DNA of 49,458 nucleotides from an uncultured Spirochaetales bacterium (lineage in GTDB: Bacteria; Spirochaetota; Spirochaetia; Sphaerochaetales; Sphaerochaetaceae). A program made the translations under genes and the position numbers. Location: assembly GCA_902773355.1 (NCBI GenBank), contig CACYEI010000026.1, positions 1 to 49,458 on the forward strand, written 5' to 3'. How positions within the stretch are numbered: the first letter of the stretch is position 1; each line of letters begins with the position of its first letter. Under the pieces are notes generated by a model that saw only the letters and a list, made by a program, of their open reading frames with translations, was not told the origin of the DNA and did not search any database. This document shows positions 24,272 to 34,228 of this stretch, piece after piece.

Positions 24272-26173
24272 TTAATTTGAATTTCTGGACATTTCATAAA
24301 GATCCCTAAGTTTTTTTTCAATAATTTTATTAAAATTTTTCATTTTTCCATCCGTTTTGTCATCATTAAAAATTAATATCTGCATACACTGATCTATATT
24401 AGATACAGGATAAATATGAAACATACCTTCCTTAATAGCATTTACAAGATTATCTGGTAAAATGAGTGAATTAATATTTTTATCTGGTATTATTACACCT
24501 TGTTTACCATTCAAACCCGTATAACTACATATTTCAAAAAAACCGGTAACTTTTTCATTTATTCCACCTACAGGCTGGACATCTCCCATTTGATTAACTG
24601 AACCTGTTACAGCTATTTCCTGCCTTACAGGTAAATTTCCTATAGCAGACAATAAAGCTAAAAGCTCAGAGCTAGAAGCACTGTCCCCATCTATTTCGGA
24701 ATAGCTTTGCTCAAAACAAATTCCTGCATAAATGGATAACGGAAAGTTTCTGGCATATTTGTTTCTCAAATAACCTTCTAGAATTAATAAACCCTTATCA
24801 TGTATTTCCCCAGAAAGACCTGCCTCATGCTCAATATTTACTATACCTTCATTTCCTGGAGCAACTGAAACTGAGATTACAGCAGGTGTTCCAAAGCCTT
24901 CCAAACCTCTATCCATGACTGCCAAACCATTAATTACACCAATTTTAGCCCCTGAAAGAGAAACCAACATTTCACCATCTCTTATTTCTTTATTAATCCT
25001 GTATTCAGTTATTCCGTTAAAATATTTTCTTTCATCTACCGCTTTTTCCACAGATTTGGCATTTATTTCATTTTCAGAATAAAAATTAGCTTCAAAAAGC
25101 AGATCTCCTAAAACAGATAATTTAGTGGTAATCTCATCACGCATTTCAGCATACCATGATCCATATCTGAGAATTTTACATATTCCATCATCAGTTAAAG
25201 GCTTTAGTTTATTATCTGTTACAGTTCTTTCTAAGTATGAAATAATCCCTTTAATGTTTTTATCATTTGCTTCCATAAAATAATCAAATTCTGCACAAAT
25301 TTTAAAAAGCCGTAAAAATCTATCATCAGTTTCACACAACTTATCATACATCTGACCAGAACCTAACAAAATAATCTTTACTGGTATTTCAGAACTGATT
25401 ACCCTTACTACCCTATCATCTTCCTTTATAGTAAAAGAAGAACTTTCAGCAAATAACTTAATTGCTTCCCAAAGCGTATTTTGGGCAAGTATTTGATTTA
25501 TATCAACTACAAAGTACCCACCTATTGCGTTAAAAATAGAACCAGCTCTTATATTTAAATGATTGAAGTCAGTTTTATTATTTAAAGAACCAAATATATT
25601 TGAAAAAGTTGGATAAAATTCACTAACTACAGGAGCTTTAGTATGGCTAATAGAATCAAAAATAATTTTAATCTGATATTTTTCTATTGTATCATCTTTT
25701 TTTTCTAGCGCTTTTATAACCTGATTAAAATACTTAAATAACAGATAATTATTTCTATCCTGTGTACTAAAATAATTAATCATGTCATTAATAATAGTCT
25801 GTGCTTCCTGAAATTTACTGTTTTTTACCAACATGATTATATCATTCATGCCTTTTTCAATTTCTTTAGCTTTTATTGCTGTAATTAAAACAGGTATTTC
25901 AGGATTTATGAAATTATAACATAAAAAAGCATCTACACTTTCATATCCAAGTTCATTTGAAATCTGACTTACTGCCAAATGCCTACCTGTACCGTCTTCT
26001 CCGCTTAGGTAAATATTATACCCTTTAGTTTTCAAACTCATTCCAAGTTTTAAAGCACTAAGACCTCTATCCTGACCAACAATTCCGCTTTCTGAAGTTT
26101 CTTTTCTTAAGCGTTTTATACGTTTTACATCATAATCAAACTGAACCTGTTTAACATTAAGTTCACCTATCAC
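24272..26173 (-). CDS. Lon-like ATP-dependent protease (COG1067 type, AAA_32 + Lon_C)
   Basis: 633 residues. The N-terminal ATPase-like part has GEDGTGRH at 58-65 in the Walker A position, where Lys is replaced by Arg. The C-terminal Lon protease domain has the Ser-Lys dyad S498 (DGDSASS) and K541 (NEKVTGF), 43 residues apart as in Lon. These proteins lack the Lon N-domain. The start is GTG 26173, whose GTGA overlaps the aspS TGA, with AAGGA 6 nt upstream, so translation is coupled to aspS. Substrate unknown. Confidence 0.88.
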   Translation of the reverse strand: MIGELNVKQVQFDYDVKRIKRLRKETSESGIVGQDRGLSALKLGMSLKTKGYNIYLSGEDGTGRHLAVSQISNELGYESVDAFLCYNFINPEIPVLITAIKAKEIEKGMNDIIMLVKNSKFQEAQTIINDMINYFSTQDRNNYLLFKYFNQVIKALEKKDDTIEKYQIKIIFDSISHTKAPVVSEFYPTFSNIFGSLNNKTDFNHLNIRAGSIFNAIGGYFVVDINQILAQNTLWEAIKLFAESSSFTIKEDDRVVRVISSEIPVKIILLGSGQMYDKLCETDDRFLRLFKICAEFDYFMEANDKNIKGIISYLERTVTDNKLKPLTDDGICKILRYGSWYAEMRDEITTKLSVLGDLLFEANFYSENEINAKSVEKAVDERKYFNGITEYRINKEIRDGEMLVSLSGAKIGVINGLAVMDRGLEGFGTPAVISVSVAPGNEGIVNIEHEAGLSGEIHDKGLLILEGYLRNKYARNFPLSIYAGICFEQSYSEIDGDSASSSELLALLSAIGNLPVRQEIAVTGSVNQMGDVQPVGGINEKVTGFFEICSYTGLNGKQGVIIPDKNINSLILPDNLVNAIKEGMFHIYPVSNIDQCMQILIFNDDKTDGKMKNFNKIIEKKLRDLYEMSRNSN

Positions 26174-27939
26174 TTAAATTCCTTATCTTTGATTATTATA
26201 TGTAATTCCTCTAGCTGTTTTTCATCCACTGTATTTGGGCAATCATCCATAGGAGAAACAGCAAAGCTGTTTTTAGGGAAAGCTATAACTTCCTTTATTG
26301 AAGTCTGCTCTGACATTATCATAACCATTCTATCAACACCAGGAGCAATTCCACCATGTGGAGGAGCTCCATATTTAAACGCATTTAATAGAAAACCAAA
26401 TTTCTTCTCTGCCTCTTCATCAGATAAATTACATATTCTAAATATTCTTTTCTGTAATTCAACATCATGTATTCTAATAGAACCAGAAGCACATTCATAA
26501 CCATTACAGACCAAATCATACAAATCACCTTTAACAGAACCTGGATCTGATTCCAAAGTGTCTATATATTGTTCCTGAGGCATACTGAACATGTGATGTT
26601 CTGCTTCCCAATGTCCTTCATCTTCATTATAGGAAAAAAGTGGAAAATCTACTATCCAGCAGAATTCAAAACCTTCTTTAATAAGTTTTAAATCCTTTCC
26701 TATTTTACTTCTCACTGCGCCTGCACACAAACAGCATTTCTTCCAATCAGTATGGCCTATAATAAAAATTACATCTCCATTCTTAGCTTCTGTACATTTT
26801 AAAATCTCTTTTTCTAATTTATTAAAATACTTGGCTGCACTTCCAGTAAAACCAGTTTCAGATACCTTTATGTATGGTATATAATCCATATTATACTGTA
26901 CTGCTATTTCATTCATGCTGTCTAAATACTTTCTAGTAAAATCTTGTTCCTTCCCCTCATGTGCAACTACAGCTTTAACATACTTGTTCTTTTTAAAAGT
27001 TTCATAATCAGATTTATCTATAATATCTTTGAAATCAACCAATTCACAGTCAAATCTTAAATCAGGTTTATCTGTTCCGTACGTGTTCATAGCTGTTTTA
27101 TAGTCAATTCTCCTAAAATGAGCAGGTAAGGAATAATTAATGGTTTCTTTGAATACATAAACAAACAGTTTTTCCATTAATGAAAGAACATCTTCACGGT
27201 TAACAAAACTCATTTCCAAATCAAGCTGTGTAAACTCTGGCTGTCTATCACCTCTGGCATCTTCATCCCTATAACATCTAGCTATCTGAAAATATTTATC
27301 ATATCCACTTACCATAAGCAATTGCTTGTAAAGCTGAGGGCTCTGTGGCAAAGCATAAAACTCTCCAGGATATTTTCTAGATGGAACCAGGTAATCCCTA
27401 GCTCCTTCTGGTGTACTTCTTATAAGTGTTGGGGTTTCTATTTCATAAAAACCTTCTTCATAAAGAAAATGTCTTACTGACTTTATAAACTCATGCCTAA
27501 GCTTAATTCTTTTTTGCATGCCAAATGATCTTAAATCCAAAAATCTGTATTTCAATCTCAAATCTTCATTTGCATTTGTTTCATCATCTATCATAAATGG
27601 AAGAATATCACTTTTAGCTAAAATATCTATTTTATTTGCTAAAACCTCTATTTCTCCTGTAGTCATTCCAGTATTAATCATACTATCAGGTCTTTTCCTA
27701 ACTATCCCTGTAACTGAGATAACATATTCCATTTTTAGTTCACTGGCTGTATTTTGTAATGTAGTATCAGATTTTTCATCCAGGACAACTTGAGTTATTC
27801 CATATCTATCCCTGATATTTATAAAATGCAATGCACCATGATTTCTATTTCTATGAACCCATCCATTTAATACAACTTCTTTCCCCACATAGCTTAAATT
27901 AAGCTCTCCACATGTCACTGTTCTTTGATTAAAAGACAT
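26170..27939 (-). CDS. aspS: Aspartyl-tRNA synthetase
   Basis: Class II synthetase, bacterial type. N-terminal OB-fold (VVLNGWVHRNRNHGALHFINIRD), motif 2 with RCYRDEDARGDRQPEFTQLD, bacterial GAD insertion and motif 3 GGIAPGVDRMVMI. A longer frame starts at 27966, but GGAGGGAAT lies just before ATG 27939 (MSFNQRTVTCGEL), which gives 589 residues. The 4-nt overlap with the downstream Lon-like gene shows one transcription unit. Confidence 0.97.
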   Translation of the reverse strand: MSFNQRTVTCGELNLSYVGKEVVLNGWVHRNRNHGALHFINIRDRYGITQVVLDEKSDTTLQNTASELKMEYVISVTGIVRKRPDSMINTGMTTGEIEVLANKIDILAKSDILPFMIDDETNANEDLRLKYRFLDLRSFGMQKRIKLRHEFIKSVRHFLYEEGFYEIETPTLIRSTPEGARDYLVPSRKYPGEFYALPQSPQLYKQLLMVSGYDKYFQIARCYRDEDARGDRQPEFTQLDLEMSFVNREDVLSLMEKLFVYVFKETINYSLPAHFRRIDYKTAMNTYGTDKPDLRFDCELVDFKDIIDKSDYETFKKNKYVKAVVAHEGKEQDFTRKYLDSMNEIAVQYNMDYIPYIKVSETGFTGSAAKYFNKLEKEILKCTEAKNGDVIFIIGHTDWKKCCLCAGAVRSKIGKDLKLIKEGFEFCWIVDFPLFSYNEDEGHWEAEHHMFSMPQEQYIDTLESDPGSVKGDLYDLVCNGYECASGSIRIHDVELQKRIFRICNLSDEEAEKKFGFLLNAFKYGAPPHGGIAPGVDRMVMIMSEQTSIKEVIAFPKNSFAVSPMDDCPNTVDEKQLEELHIIIKDKEFK

Positions 27940-27975
27940 ATTCCCTCCCCTATAGAATCTTAGCACTTATAAGGA

Positions 27976-28008
27976 ATAAAAAAAAGCACCCAAGTTTCTT
28001 AGGTGCTT
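27976..28008 (-). terminator. Rho-independent terminator of the large lipoprotein gene
   Basis: Stem aagcacc (27984-27990) with ggtgctt (28002-28008), extended by AAG/CTT inside a mismatch, followed on the minus strand by TTTTTTTT. It lies after the lipoprotein stop (28034) and upstream of aspS. Confidence 0.85.
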
Positions 28009-28033
28009 AAACATTATTTAATTAATACTAGTA

Positions 28034-29593
28034 TCAGTACGAACGAGTAAATGTAATAGTAGATTTTACAGTTTTCCCGTCTTTTTCAGCTTCAACAATA
28101 ATCTTATCTCCTTCCTTTATTCCTCTCCCAAACATAAAGTCAACAAAATAAGAAGCATTACCTCCCTCATCTTTTTCTACTTCATGACCCCGTTCTACGT
28201 AATTATCACGCAAATTAAATATTTGGCCGTCTGTTATAGGAATTCGTTCATAACTTGTAGAATCATCTTTATTTGTACTGTACACATTTTCACCACGCAT
28301 ACCATTTTCAAGTTTGGGATACTCTTTATCTACACTATTGGACAAATCCAAATACCATTTATATTCTTTGGCGCCATAAAAATTCAAATAAAAAACACCT
28401 CCAAATATATGTGGGTCGTTAATTATTCCATCTTCTCCGTCATCTTTAAAGTCGCTTATGTCAAGCAGTATATCTTCATTCGGATTAATGAAATAAACCA
28501 GTCTTCCTTCAGTAATAAGATTATTTTTCTCTTCATCCGTAATAGAAAATTCACCTCCATTAGGATCTATTTTTACTACATCAGGTAAAAGTGTAGAAAC
28601 TATATCCTTATTATTATAAGCACCATCATTAATTGTATTTTTAGGACCGATAAATACATCCACCGTAACTTCATTTTTATCTAGATAAACCATTACTGGT
28701 TCACAAAAAACATAATTCAGTTCATCTCCTATGACTTCTAGTGTTGAATCAGATCCAACAAAACGTTGCCTGTTAACAAGTAATGTAAAATAATAAAAAT
28801 GATATCCGTAAGGTAAATTTTCAAACACAAAAGGCTCAACTATATTGCTAAGATAATTTTCACCACTTAATTCCTTTTCAGGATCATCATAAAAATAATT
28901 TGAATCACTTGTTAATGCTATAGCTTTTTTTGTTTTATTATAATTATCACCTACAAGCCCATAGGCGTAGCCATATTCTCCGCTTGTAGAACCTAACGTT
29001 ACTCTTTCCCAAATACCGTCTTGTAGCTCTTCTTTCTTACTGGATTCATCCCCACCATATCTATAAAATACCTTATCTATCATAGTTCTGTTATTCTGAA
29101 CGTCATGTGAAAGGAAATTACCACCAATACCATTATCCTGAATAAAAACTCTCAACTTAATTGTACCTGTTTTCTCACTATTAACTGAAACATCTTTTAG
29201 GACAATAGTATTAGAAAGTCCGCTACCTTCATAAAGTAGCTTTGTCTGACTTGCATCTCTATATACCCATACATGCATATCCCAACCTACTTCAGAATTC
29301 AATCCATCTGCTTTAAACTTATATACACCGTTTTTATCAAATTCAAGTAAAGCAGTTCTTTCTTCTCCACTGCCTGATGGCACTTTACCATGCCATTTAC
29401 CCGTGGCATCTGCTCTGTATTTAAGATAACATTTTGATAAATCTAAATAACCTTCCACCTCAGTGATGTATGATTTCTGTGTGGGATTAGCAAGATAATA
29501 ATAATTATTTTCCTTGTATACTTCTGCTGGACATGAAACAAAGATTAGTAATGAGGAAAGAATTATAAGAAAAATTAAACTCCTTTTTAACAT
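28034..29593 (-). CDS. Large probable lipoprotein, unknown function
   Basis: About 519 residues. Signal peptide LKRSLIFLIILSSLLIFVSC with the lipidated Cys after FVS, then a polar, Asp/Gly/Tyr-rich, beta-strand-like mature part. A GVYKFKADGL and WDMHVWVYRD region hints at a carbohydrate-binding-like beta sandwich, but no family is recognised. The first ATG (29602) abuts GGAGG, so ATG 29593 with 9-nt spacing is the better start. It has its own promoter and terminator, so monocistronic. Probably surface or periplasmic. Confidence 0.82.
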   Translation of the reverse strand: MLKRSLIFLIILSSLLIFVSCPAEVYKENNYYYLANPTQKSYITEVEGYLDLSKCYLKYRADATGKWHGKVPSGSGEERTALLEFDKNGVYKFKADGLNSEVGWDMHVWVYRDASQTKLLYEGSGLSNTIVLKDVSVNSEKTGTIKLRVFIQDNGIGGNFLSHDVQNNRTMIDKVFYRYGGDESSKKEELQDGIWERVTLGSTSGEYGYAYGLVGDNYNKTKKAIALTSDSNYFYDDPEKELSGENYLSNIVEPFVFENLPYGYHFYYFTLLVNRQRFVGSDSTLEVIGDELNYVFCEPVMVYLDKNEVTVDVFIGPKNTINDGAYNNKDIVSTLLPDVVKIDPNGGEFSITDEEKNNLITEGRLVYFINPNEDILLDISDFKDDGEDGIINDPHIFGGVFYLNFYGAKEYKWYLDLSNSVDKEYPKLENGMRGENVYSTNKDDSTSYERIPITDGQIFNLRDNYVERGHEVEKDEGGNASYFVDFMFGRGIKEGDKIIVEAEKDGKTVKSTITFTRSY

Positions 29594-29629
29594 AAAAAAC
29601 ATCCTCCATATGTAAATAAAACATCAAAC

Positions 29630-29659
29630 ATTATATACAAGCTTTTTTGTTTTATGCAA
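29630..29659 (-). promoter_or_regulatory. Promoter of the large lipoprotein gene
   Basis: On the minus strand TTGCAT (29654-29659), 18-bp spacer, TATAAT (29630-29635), giving a leader of about 30 nt that holds the GGAGG Shine-Dalgarno. One of the best consensus matches in the window. Confidence 0.65.
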
Positions 29660-29767
29660 GGATAACAATGTTAATAATATGTAAAAAAATTGTTAATGTC
29701 AATAATCTTGCTAAAAATATTTTTCACCATTATGATTTTTCTATCTTAAATAATTACTTGAGGCAAA

Positions 29768-30643
29768 ATGCTAAAAAAATTACAAAATCATTCTTTTACC
29801 AAATACTGTATTTTATGCTTTTTAGGTGTCTTTTCCGCATTAAACTATGAGTTATTCATTTTTACAAATAATTTTGCACCAGCTGGATTAAACGGCATGG
29901 CCACAATGATTCAATTCCTATTCAACTTTAATATAGGATATTTATCACTTTTAATAAATATTCCACTACTTTTAATTTGTTATTTCAAAATTTCACATTT
30001 GTTTTCAATAAGAACACTTTTTTTTATTCTTTCTTTCTCTTTAGCAAACCTTATTTTCAGATCTTTAGATTTATCCAATATTGTTTTTACCGCTAAAGAT
30101 GGAGGAGAAGCCATAATGGCAGCGGTAGCAGGAGGCGTTTTTAATGGCTTCATATATAATGCCACGTTTAGATTAAAAGCCAGCACAGGAGGAAATGATA
30201 TAGTTGCTGCCATGATAAACAAAAAAAAACCTGAATTTGAATTTGTATGGCTAATTTTTACATTTAATGCATTAATTGCTTTCAGCTCATTTTTTGTATA
30301 TGGAAAAAATTTTAGAGCTGTAATACTATGCATAATTTATTCATTTGTAACCACTTCAGTAAATGACCTTATGCTAAAGGGAGCAAAATCAGCTATCAAA
30401 TTTGAAGTAATAACTGATAAACCTGTGGAATTATCACAAACACTTATGAAAAAATTAAAACATGGATGTACCGTAGTTTCAGCTAAGGGAATGTACTCAG
30501 ACACTGACAAATACATAATAATCTGTGTAGTTAACAAGCATCAGTTAGCTGATTTTGAAAATGTAATTAAACGTTTTAATGGAACTTTTACCATAGCTTC
30601 CCCAGTAAGCTTAACTTTAGGAAATTTTAAACATATAAAATAA
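29768..30643 (+). CDS. YitT family membrane protein (DUF161/DUF2179)
   Basis: 291 residues: about five or six hydrophobic segments (e.g. GYLSLLINIPLLLICYF), the conserved GGVFNGFIYNATFRLKASTGGNDIVA region of the YitT family, and a C-terminal cytosolic DUF2179 domain (QTLMKKLKHGCTVVSAKGMYS). The function of the family is unknown. GAGG Shine-Dalgarno before ATG 29768. It shares a 170-nt divergent spacer with the lipoprotein gene, and the DHH gene follows after 9 nt, so a two-gene operon. Confidence 0.92.
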   Translation: MLKKLQNHSFTKYCILCFLGVFSALNYELFIFTNNFAPAGLNGMATMIQFLFNFNIGYLSLLINIPLLLICYFKISHLFSIRTLFFILSFSLANLIFRSLDLSNIVFTAKDGGEAIMAAVAGGVFNGFIYNATFRLKASTGGNDIVAAMINKKKPEFEFVWLIFTFNALIAFSSFFVYGKNFRAVILCIIYSFVTTSVNDLMLKGAKSAIKFEVITDKPVELSQTLMKKLKHGCTVVSAKGMYSDTDKYIIICVVNKHQLADFENVIKRFNGTFTIASPVSLTLGNFKHIK

Positions 30644-30652
30644 GATAGCAAC

Positions 30653-31633
30653 ATGAAATTTAGTAAGAAAAATATAAATATTATTAGAACAATATGGAAA
30701 AGGATATATGAAAATAAAACTATTATAATAACCAGACATATACGCCCTGACGGAGATGCAGTAGGTTCCTGCTGTGGACTTGCACAGATTTTAAAAGATA
30801 ACTTTAATGATAAAAACATTTATGTTATTAATTCAGATTATTCTGATACCTTTTCATTCATAGAAGAAAAGAACAATCAAGTAAATGAAGAAATATATAA
30901 AAATGCATTAGTTATTGTCACTGATACAGCCACACCAGAAAGAATTTCAGATAAAAACTACTCAAAAGCTAAAGAAATAATAAAAATAGATCACCACCCC
31001 AACCTAAATCCGTATGGAAGTATAAACTTAATTGAAGACTTTAGAGCTTCTGCTTCTGAACTGATTGTAAAATTATGGTATTTCTCTGAAAAAAAACTCA
31101 AACTATCTCCAAAATCTGCTACCATGTTATATACTGGAATTGTTACTGATACAAACAGATTCTTATTTAATCCCAAAAATGAATGTCTGATGTATTCTTC
31201 CATTTTATTAGAAAGAGGAGCAGAAGCTGAATTAATTTATAACAAAATTTACCTTAAACCGTTTTCTTATTTAAACTACCAAAGCTATATCTTAAATCTG
31301 GTAAAAAAAACAGAATACGGAACAGTATATATAATTTTAGAGGAAAATGATCAAAAAAAACTAAACCTTAGTTATGAGGAATCTTCAGAATGTATTAATA
31401 TTATAAGCAATATATCAGAATGTCCTATATACATAGCATTTATTTATAATTCTGAAAACAAAAACTATAGAGTACGTTTAAGAGCAAGAGAAATAGATAT
31501 CAGTGATATAGGCATAAAATACCACGGAGGAGGACACAAGTTTGCCTCTGGAGCTACAGTGAAAAATAAAAGTGAAATAATAAAATTGCTTAATGATGCT
31601 GATAATAAGATTAGAAATCTAAATTTGCATTAA
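30653..31633 (+). CDS. DHH/DHHA1 phosphoesterase, NrnA-like
   Basis: 326 residues with HIRPDGDAVGS (motif I), VTDTATPER (motif II), IKIDHHPN (DHH motif III) and C-terminal DHHA1 GGGHKFASGA. Proteins of this type degrade short oligoribonucleotides and pAp or cyclic dinucleotides; this length fits NrnA. Downstream of YitT. The last 15 nt overlap the end of the convergent YhhN-like gene. Confidence 0.92.
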   Translation: MKFSKKNINIIRTIWKRIYENKTIIITRHIRPDGDAVGSCCGLAQILKDNFNDKNIYVINSDYSDTFSFIEEKNNQVNEEIYKNALVIVTDTATPERISDKNYSKAKEIIKIDHHPNLNPYGSINLIEDFRASASELIVKLWYFSEKKLKLSPKSATMLYTGIVTDTNRFLFNPKNECLMYSSILLERGAEAELIYNKIYLKPFSYLNYQSYILNLVKKTEYGTVYIILEENDQKKLNLSYEESSECINIISNISECPIYIAFIYNSENKNYRVRLRAREIDISDIGIKYHGGGHKFASGATVKNKSEIIKLLNDADNKIRNLNLH

Positions 31634-32314
31634 CAACATGCCTGTTATAATTAGAGTTTGAGCTGTTACATAAGTAGACATAATAACCATTTGACCAAAA
31701 AGCGGTACTCTTATAGCTCTTCTAGCCACACAATAATCTGAAAAATAAAAGAAAAAAACACCTAATAAACTGATGAGCGGTGCATAAAAACGTTCAGTAT
31801 TACCTAAAGTTGAAGAAATAACTACAGCTAAAGCTACCAAACCAAATGAATAAAGAATTACAAGTGGAACAAATTTTCTAAAACTGGAAAGCATAACATA
31901 ACGATAAAGAAAGTATTGAACAATCATCATAAAAAATAATGTAACTAACCCTTCTTTTTCTGATAATGGAATACCAGACTTGGTAAACCATAAAGTATAA
32001 CTTATATGACCAATAAAAAAAGATACTATACCTGAAAGCATGAATCTCTTTCCGTAAGTTCTAGGAAACAGAAGTAAAATATCACCTAAACAATGTAAAA
32101 TCAAGGCTAGAATACAGAAACGCTGTTGATAGAACATTCTAGCCTGAAAAGTCAAAAAAGACAAATAACACATTAAAAGAATAGGCATCAAAAGTGATTT
32201 AGATACAGAGTACATTCTAGTGTTATTTTTTCTTATAGAATAAAGACAGAAAAAAATATCAGTTAAATAAATTATAATTAATGGTAGAGATATAAATAAC
32301 AAACTATTTTTCAA
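31619..32314 (-). CDS. YhhN/TMEM86-family membrane protein (lysoplasmalogenase-like)
   Basis: 231 residues with about seven hydrophobic helices. SKSLLMPILLMCYLS, LHCLGDILLLFPR and GIVSFFIGHISYTLWF match the YhhN family, whose mammalian members hydrolyse lysoplasmalogens. Activity here is inferred only. It overlaps the end of the upstream HPF gene by 11 nt, so co-transcribed. Confidence 0.85.
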   Translation of the reverse strand: MKNSLLFISLPLIIIYLTDIFFCLYSIRKNNTRMYSVSKSLLMPILLMCYLSFLTFQARMFYQQRFCILALILHCLGDILLLFPRTYGKRFMLSGIVSFFIGHISYTLWFTKSGIPLSEKEGLVTLFFMMIVQYFLYRYVMLSSFRKFVPLVILYSFGLVALAVVISSTLGNTERFYAPLISLLGVFFFYFSDYCVARRAIRVPLFGQMVIMSTYVTAQTLIITGMLLMQI

Positions 32315-32600
32315 TTACCTTAGATTTTTCCTTTCTGGCTACAGACTCTATCTTATCTACAAGCATCTCTATACCTTCTAACAGCTCATAAGAGTCATAA
32401 CTGACTTGTTTTACAGTTCCCCACCTGAAATGTAATTGTGCATCCAGATGATAAGCCTGTCCTGATGTTTCTTTTTTCAGTACAATATCTAAATCTTGAA
32501 GATAATCTTCAGTAAAATCCAGTTTCTGTAATTTCTTATTTAAAAAATCTGTAGTTTCCTGATCTACAGAGCACCTAATACCTCTCACATTCAAGTTCAT
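32304..32600 (-). CDS. hpf: Ribosome hibernation-promoting factor, short form
   Basis: 98 residues of the HPF/RaiA sigma-54-modulation family: MNLNVRGIRCSVDQETTDFL start, LDIVLKKETSGQAYHLDAQ strands and SYELLEGIEMLVDKIESVARKEK end. It binds the 30S decoding centre to inactivate ribosomes. Lacks the C-terminal dimerisation domain of long HPF. GGAGGAA Shine-Dalgarno. In many Gram-negatives hpf follows rpoN; here it has moved to a YhhN operon. Confidence 0.85.
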   Translation of the reverse strand: MNLNVRGIRCSVDQETTDFLNKKLQKLDFTEDYLQDLDIVLKKETSGQAYHLDAQLHFRWGTVKQVSYDSYELLEGIEMLVDKIESVARKEKSKVIEK

Positions 32601-32633
32601 TATTTTATTCCTCCATATTTAATAATAATAGCA

Positions 32634-34220
32634 ATGTTAATGATTTTCAATAAAACAAATTTGTTGTATTCTCTTCTTATGATTTTATCAGATGAGCCAT
32701 TAGTGCTCTGTTTTGATATTGGAACTCAAAGCATCAGAGCACTGGTTGTAAACCCACACGGAGAAATAATATTAAACTCTGACATTGTTTATAAAAATCC
32801 AACTATAACCCCAATTAAATATGGTTATGCGGAACAATACCCAGATTTTTACTATGATAAAATATGCGAATGTGCTAAAAAACTTAAAGATATAGATACT
32901 GAAAATTTATTTTTTAGAATTAAGGCAGTAACTGTTGCATGTATCAGAGATAGTGTTTTAATACTAGATAAGGATTATAAGCCACTTAGAAATATTATAT
33001 TATGGCTTGATAACAGAAGAGCCGAATCATATCCAAAATTAAACATATTTCAAAAAGCAATTTTTTCTTCAGTAGGCATGACACAGGCCATAAACATGCT
33101 TTATAAAGATTCCTTTTTTAATTGGATAAAAGACAATGAGCCTGCTCTTTGGGCTAAAACGGATAAATTTGTTTTTATCTCCAGTTACATTAATTATAAA
33201 CTTACAGGTAAACTTATAGATAGTACAGCAAACCAAGTAGGCCATGTTCCGTTTGATTATAAAAAAAGAATATGGCTTAAAAGAGGATTGTCCAGATGTA
33301 TAGCAGATATACCTATAAATAAATTGGTAAACTTAATTGAAACGGGAAAAATAATAGGGGAAATAAATAAGGAAACGTCTGAAAAATCAGGAATTCCTGA
33401 AGGTCTTCCACTAATAGCTTCTGGTACGGATAAAGCCTGTGAAGCCTTAGGACTTTCAGTTACCACTGAAGATAAAGCAGCCATTTCACTTGGAACAGCT
33501 TCTACCATTCAGTTCTGTACTGACCATTATTTTGAACCAGAACCTTTTTTACCATCTTATCCGTCTATAATCCCTGGATACTATAATGCAGAATATCAGA
33601 TATACAGAGGATTTTGGACTATAACAAAGTTTGTAAAAGAATTCTGTAAGGATAATGAAACAGTCCATGATTTAGATAAACATTTGGAAGATATAAATGC
33701 TGGTTCTGATGGACTTATTATAACCCCACATTTATCTCCAGGAGCAGGGAATCCGTTTGCTAAAGGATTAATTATAGGTTTAAATGATCACCACACCAAA
33801 GAACACATATATAGAGCAATTATAGAAGGAATTAATTTTGAACTTTACCACGCTATGAAAAGAATGGAAAAACGTTCTGGTCAAAAAATTAAGGAACTAT
33901 ATATTGCTGGAGGTGGAAGCAAGTGTGAAGCTATAGATCAGATTACATCTGATATTTTTGGTCTGCCTGTAAAGAAAATACAAACTCATGAAGCTACTGG
34001 AATAGGTTCAGCTATATCAGCATTTATAGGTTTAGGAATTTACAATTCTTATACTGAAGCCACAGAAAAGATGATAAGAGTGAGTAAAATATTTATGCCT
34101 AATATGGAAGTACACAAACTTTATAGAAAAATATATGATAGTATTTATTCAAAATTAGAAAGAAAAAATACACCAATATTTAAAAAAATAAAAAAAATTA
34201 TTCAGGAAAATGATTTTTAG
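32634..34220 (+). CDS. FGGY-family carbohydrate kinase
   Basis: 528 residues. Phosphate-binding LCFDIGTQSIRALVV near residue 27, RNIILWLDNRRAESY, PLIASGTDKACEALG, GTASTIQF and the C-terminal IAGGGSKCEAIDQITSDIFG typical of the FGGY family (xylulokinase, ribulokinase and relatives). The sugar cannot be told; no sugar isomerase or transporter is adjacent. Start may be 32634 or the later ATG at 32682 (MILSDEPLVLCFDIG); no strong Shine-Dalgarno. Followed 8 nt later by topB. Confidence 0.9.
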   Translation: MLMIFNKTNLLYSLLMILSDEPLVLCFDIGTQSIRALVVNPHGEIILNSDIVYKNPTITPIKYGYAEQYPDFYYDKICECAKKLKDIDTENLFFRIKAVTVACIRDSVLILDKDYKPLRNIILWLDNRRAESYPKLNIFQKAIFSSVGMTQAINMLYKDSFFNWIKDNEPALWAKTDKFVFISSYINYKLTGKLIDSTANQVGHVPFDYKKRIWLKRGLSRCIADIPINKLVNLIETGKIIGEINKETSEKSGIPEGLPLIASGTDKACEALGLSVTTEDKAAISLGTASTIQFCTDHYFEPEPFLPSYPSIIPGYYNAEYQIYRGFWTITKFVKEFCKDNETVHDLDKHLEDINAGSDGLIITPHLSPGAGNPFAKGLIIGLNDHHTKEHIYRAIIEGINFELYHAMKRMEKRSGQKIKELYIAGGGSKCEAIDQITSDIFGLPVKKIQTHEATGIGSAISAFIGLGIYNSYTEATEKMIRVSKIFMPNMEVHKLYRKIYDSIYSKLERKNTPIFKKIKKIIQENDF

Positions 34221-34228
34221 GAGATTAT

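Noticed and set aside
28184-28588. 134-codon plus-strand frame opposite the large lipoprotein
   Set aside because: No ribosome-binding site or homology is visible, and the lipoprotein has promoter, leader, signal peptide and terminator.
29370-29400. Sigma-54 -24/-12 promoter (TGGCAC-type match)
   Set aside because: It lies within the lipoprotein coding region and lacks the TTGC element at correct spacing.
29647-29850. 67-codon plus-strand frame before yitT
   Set aside because: It overlaps the yitT start in another frame and lacks a ribosome-binding site, whereas yitT has GAGG.
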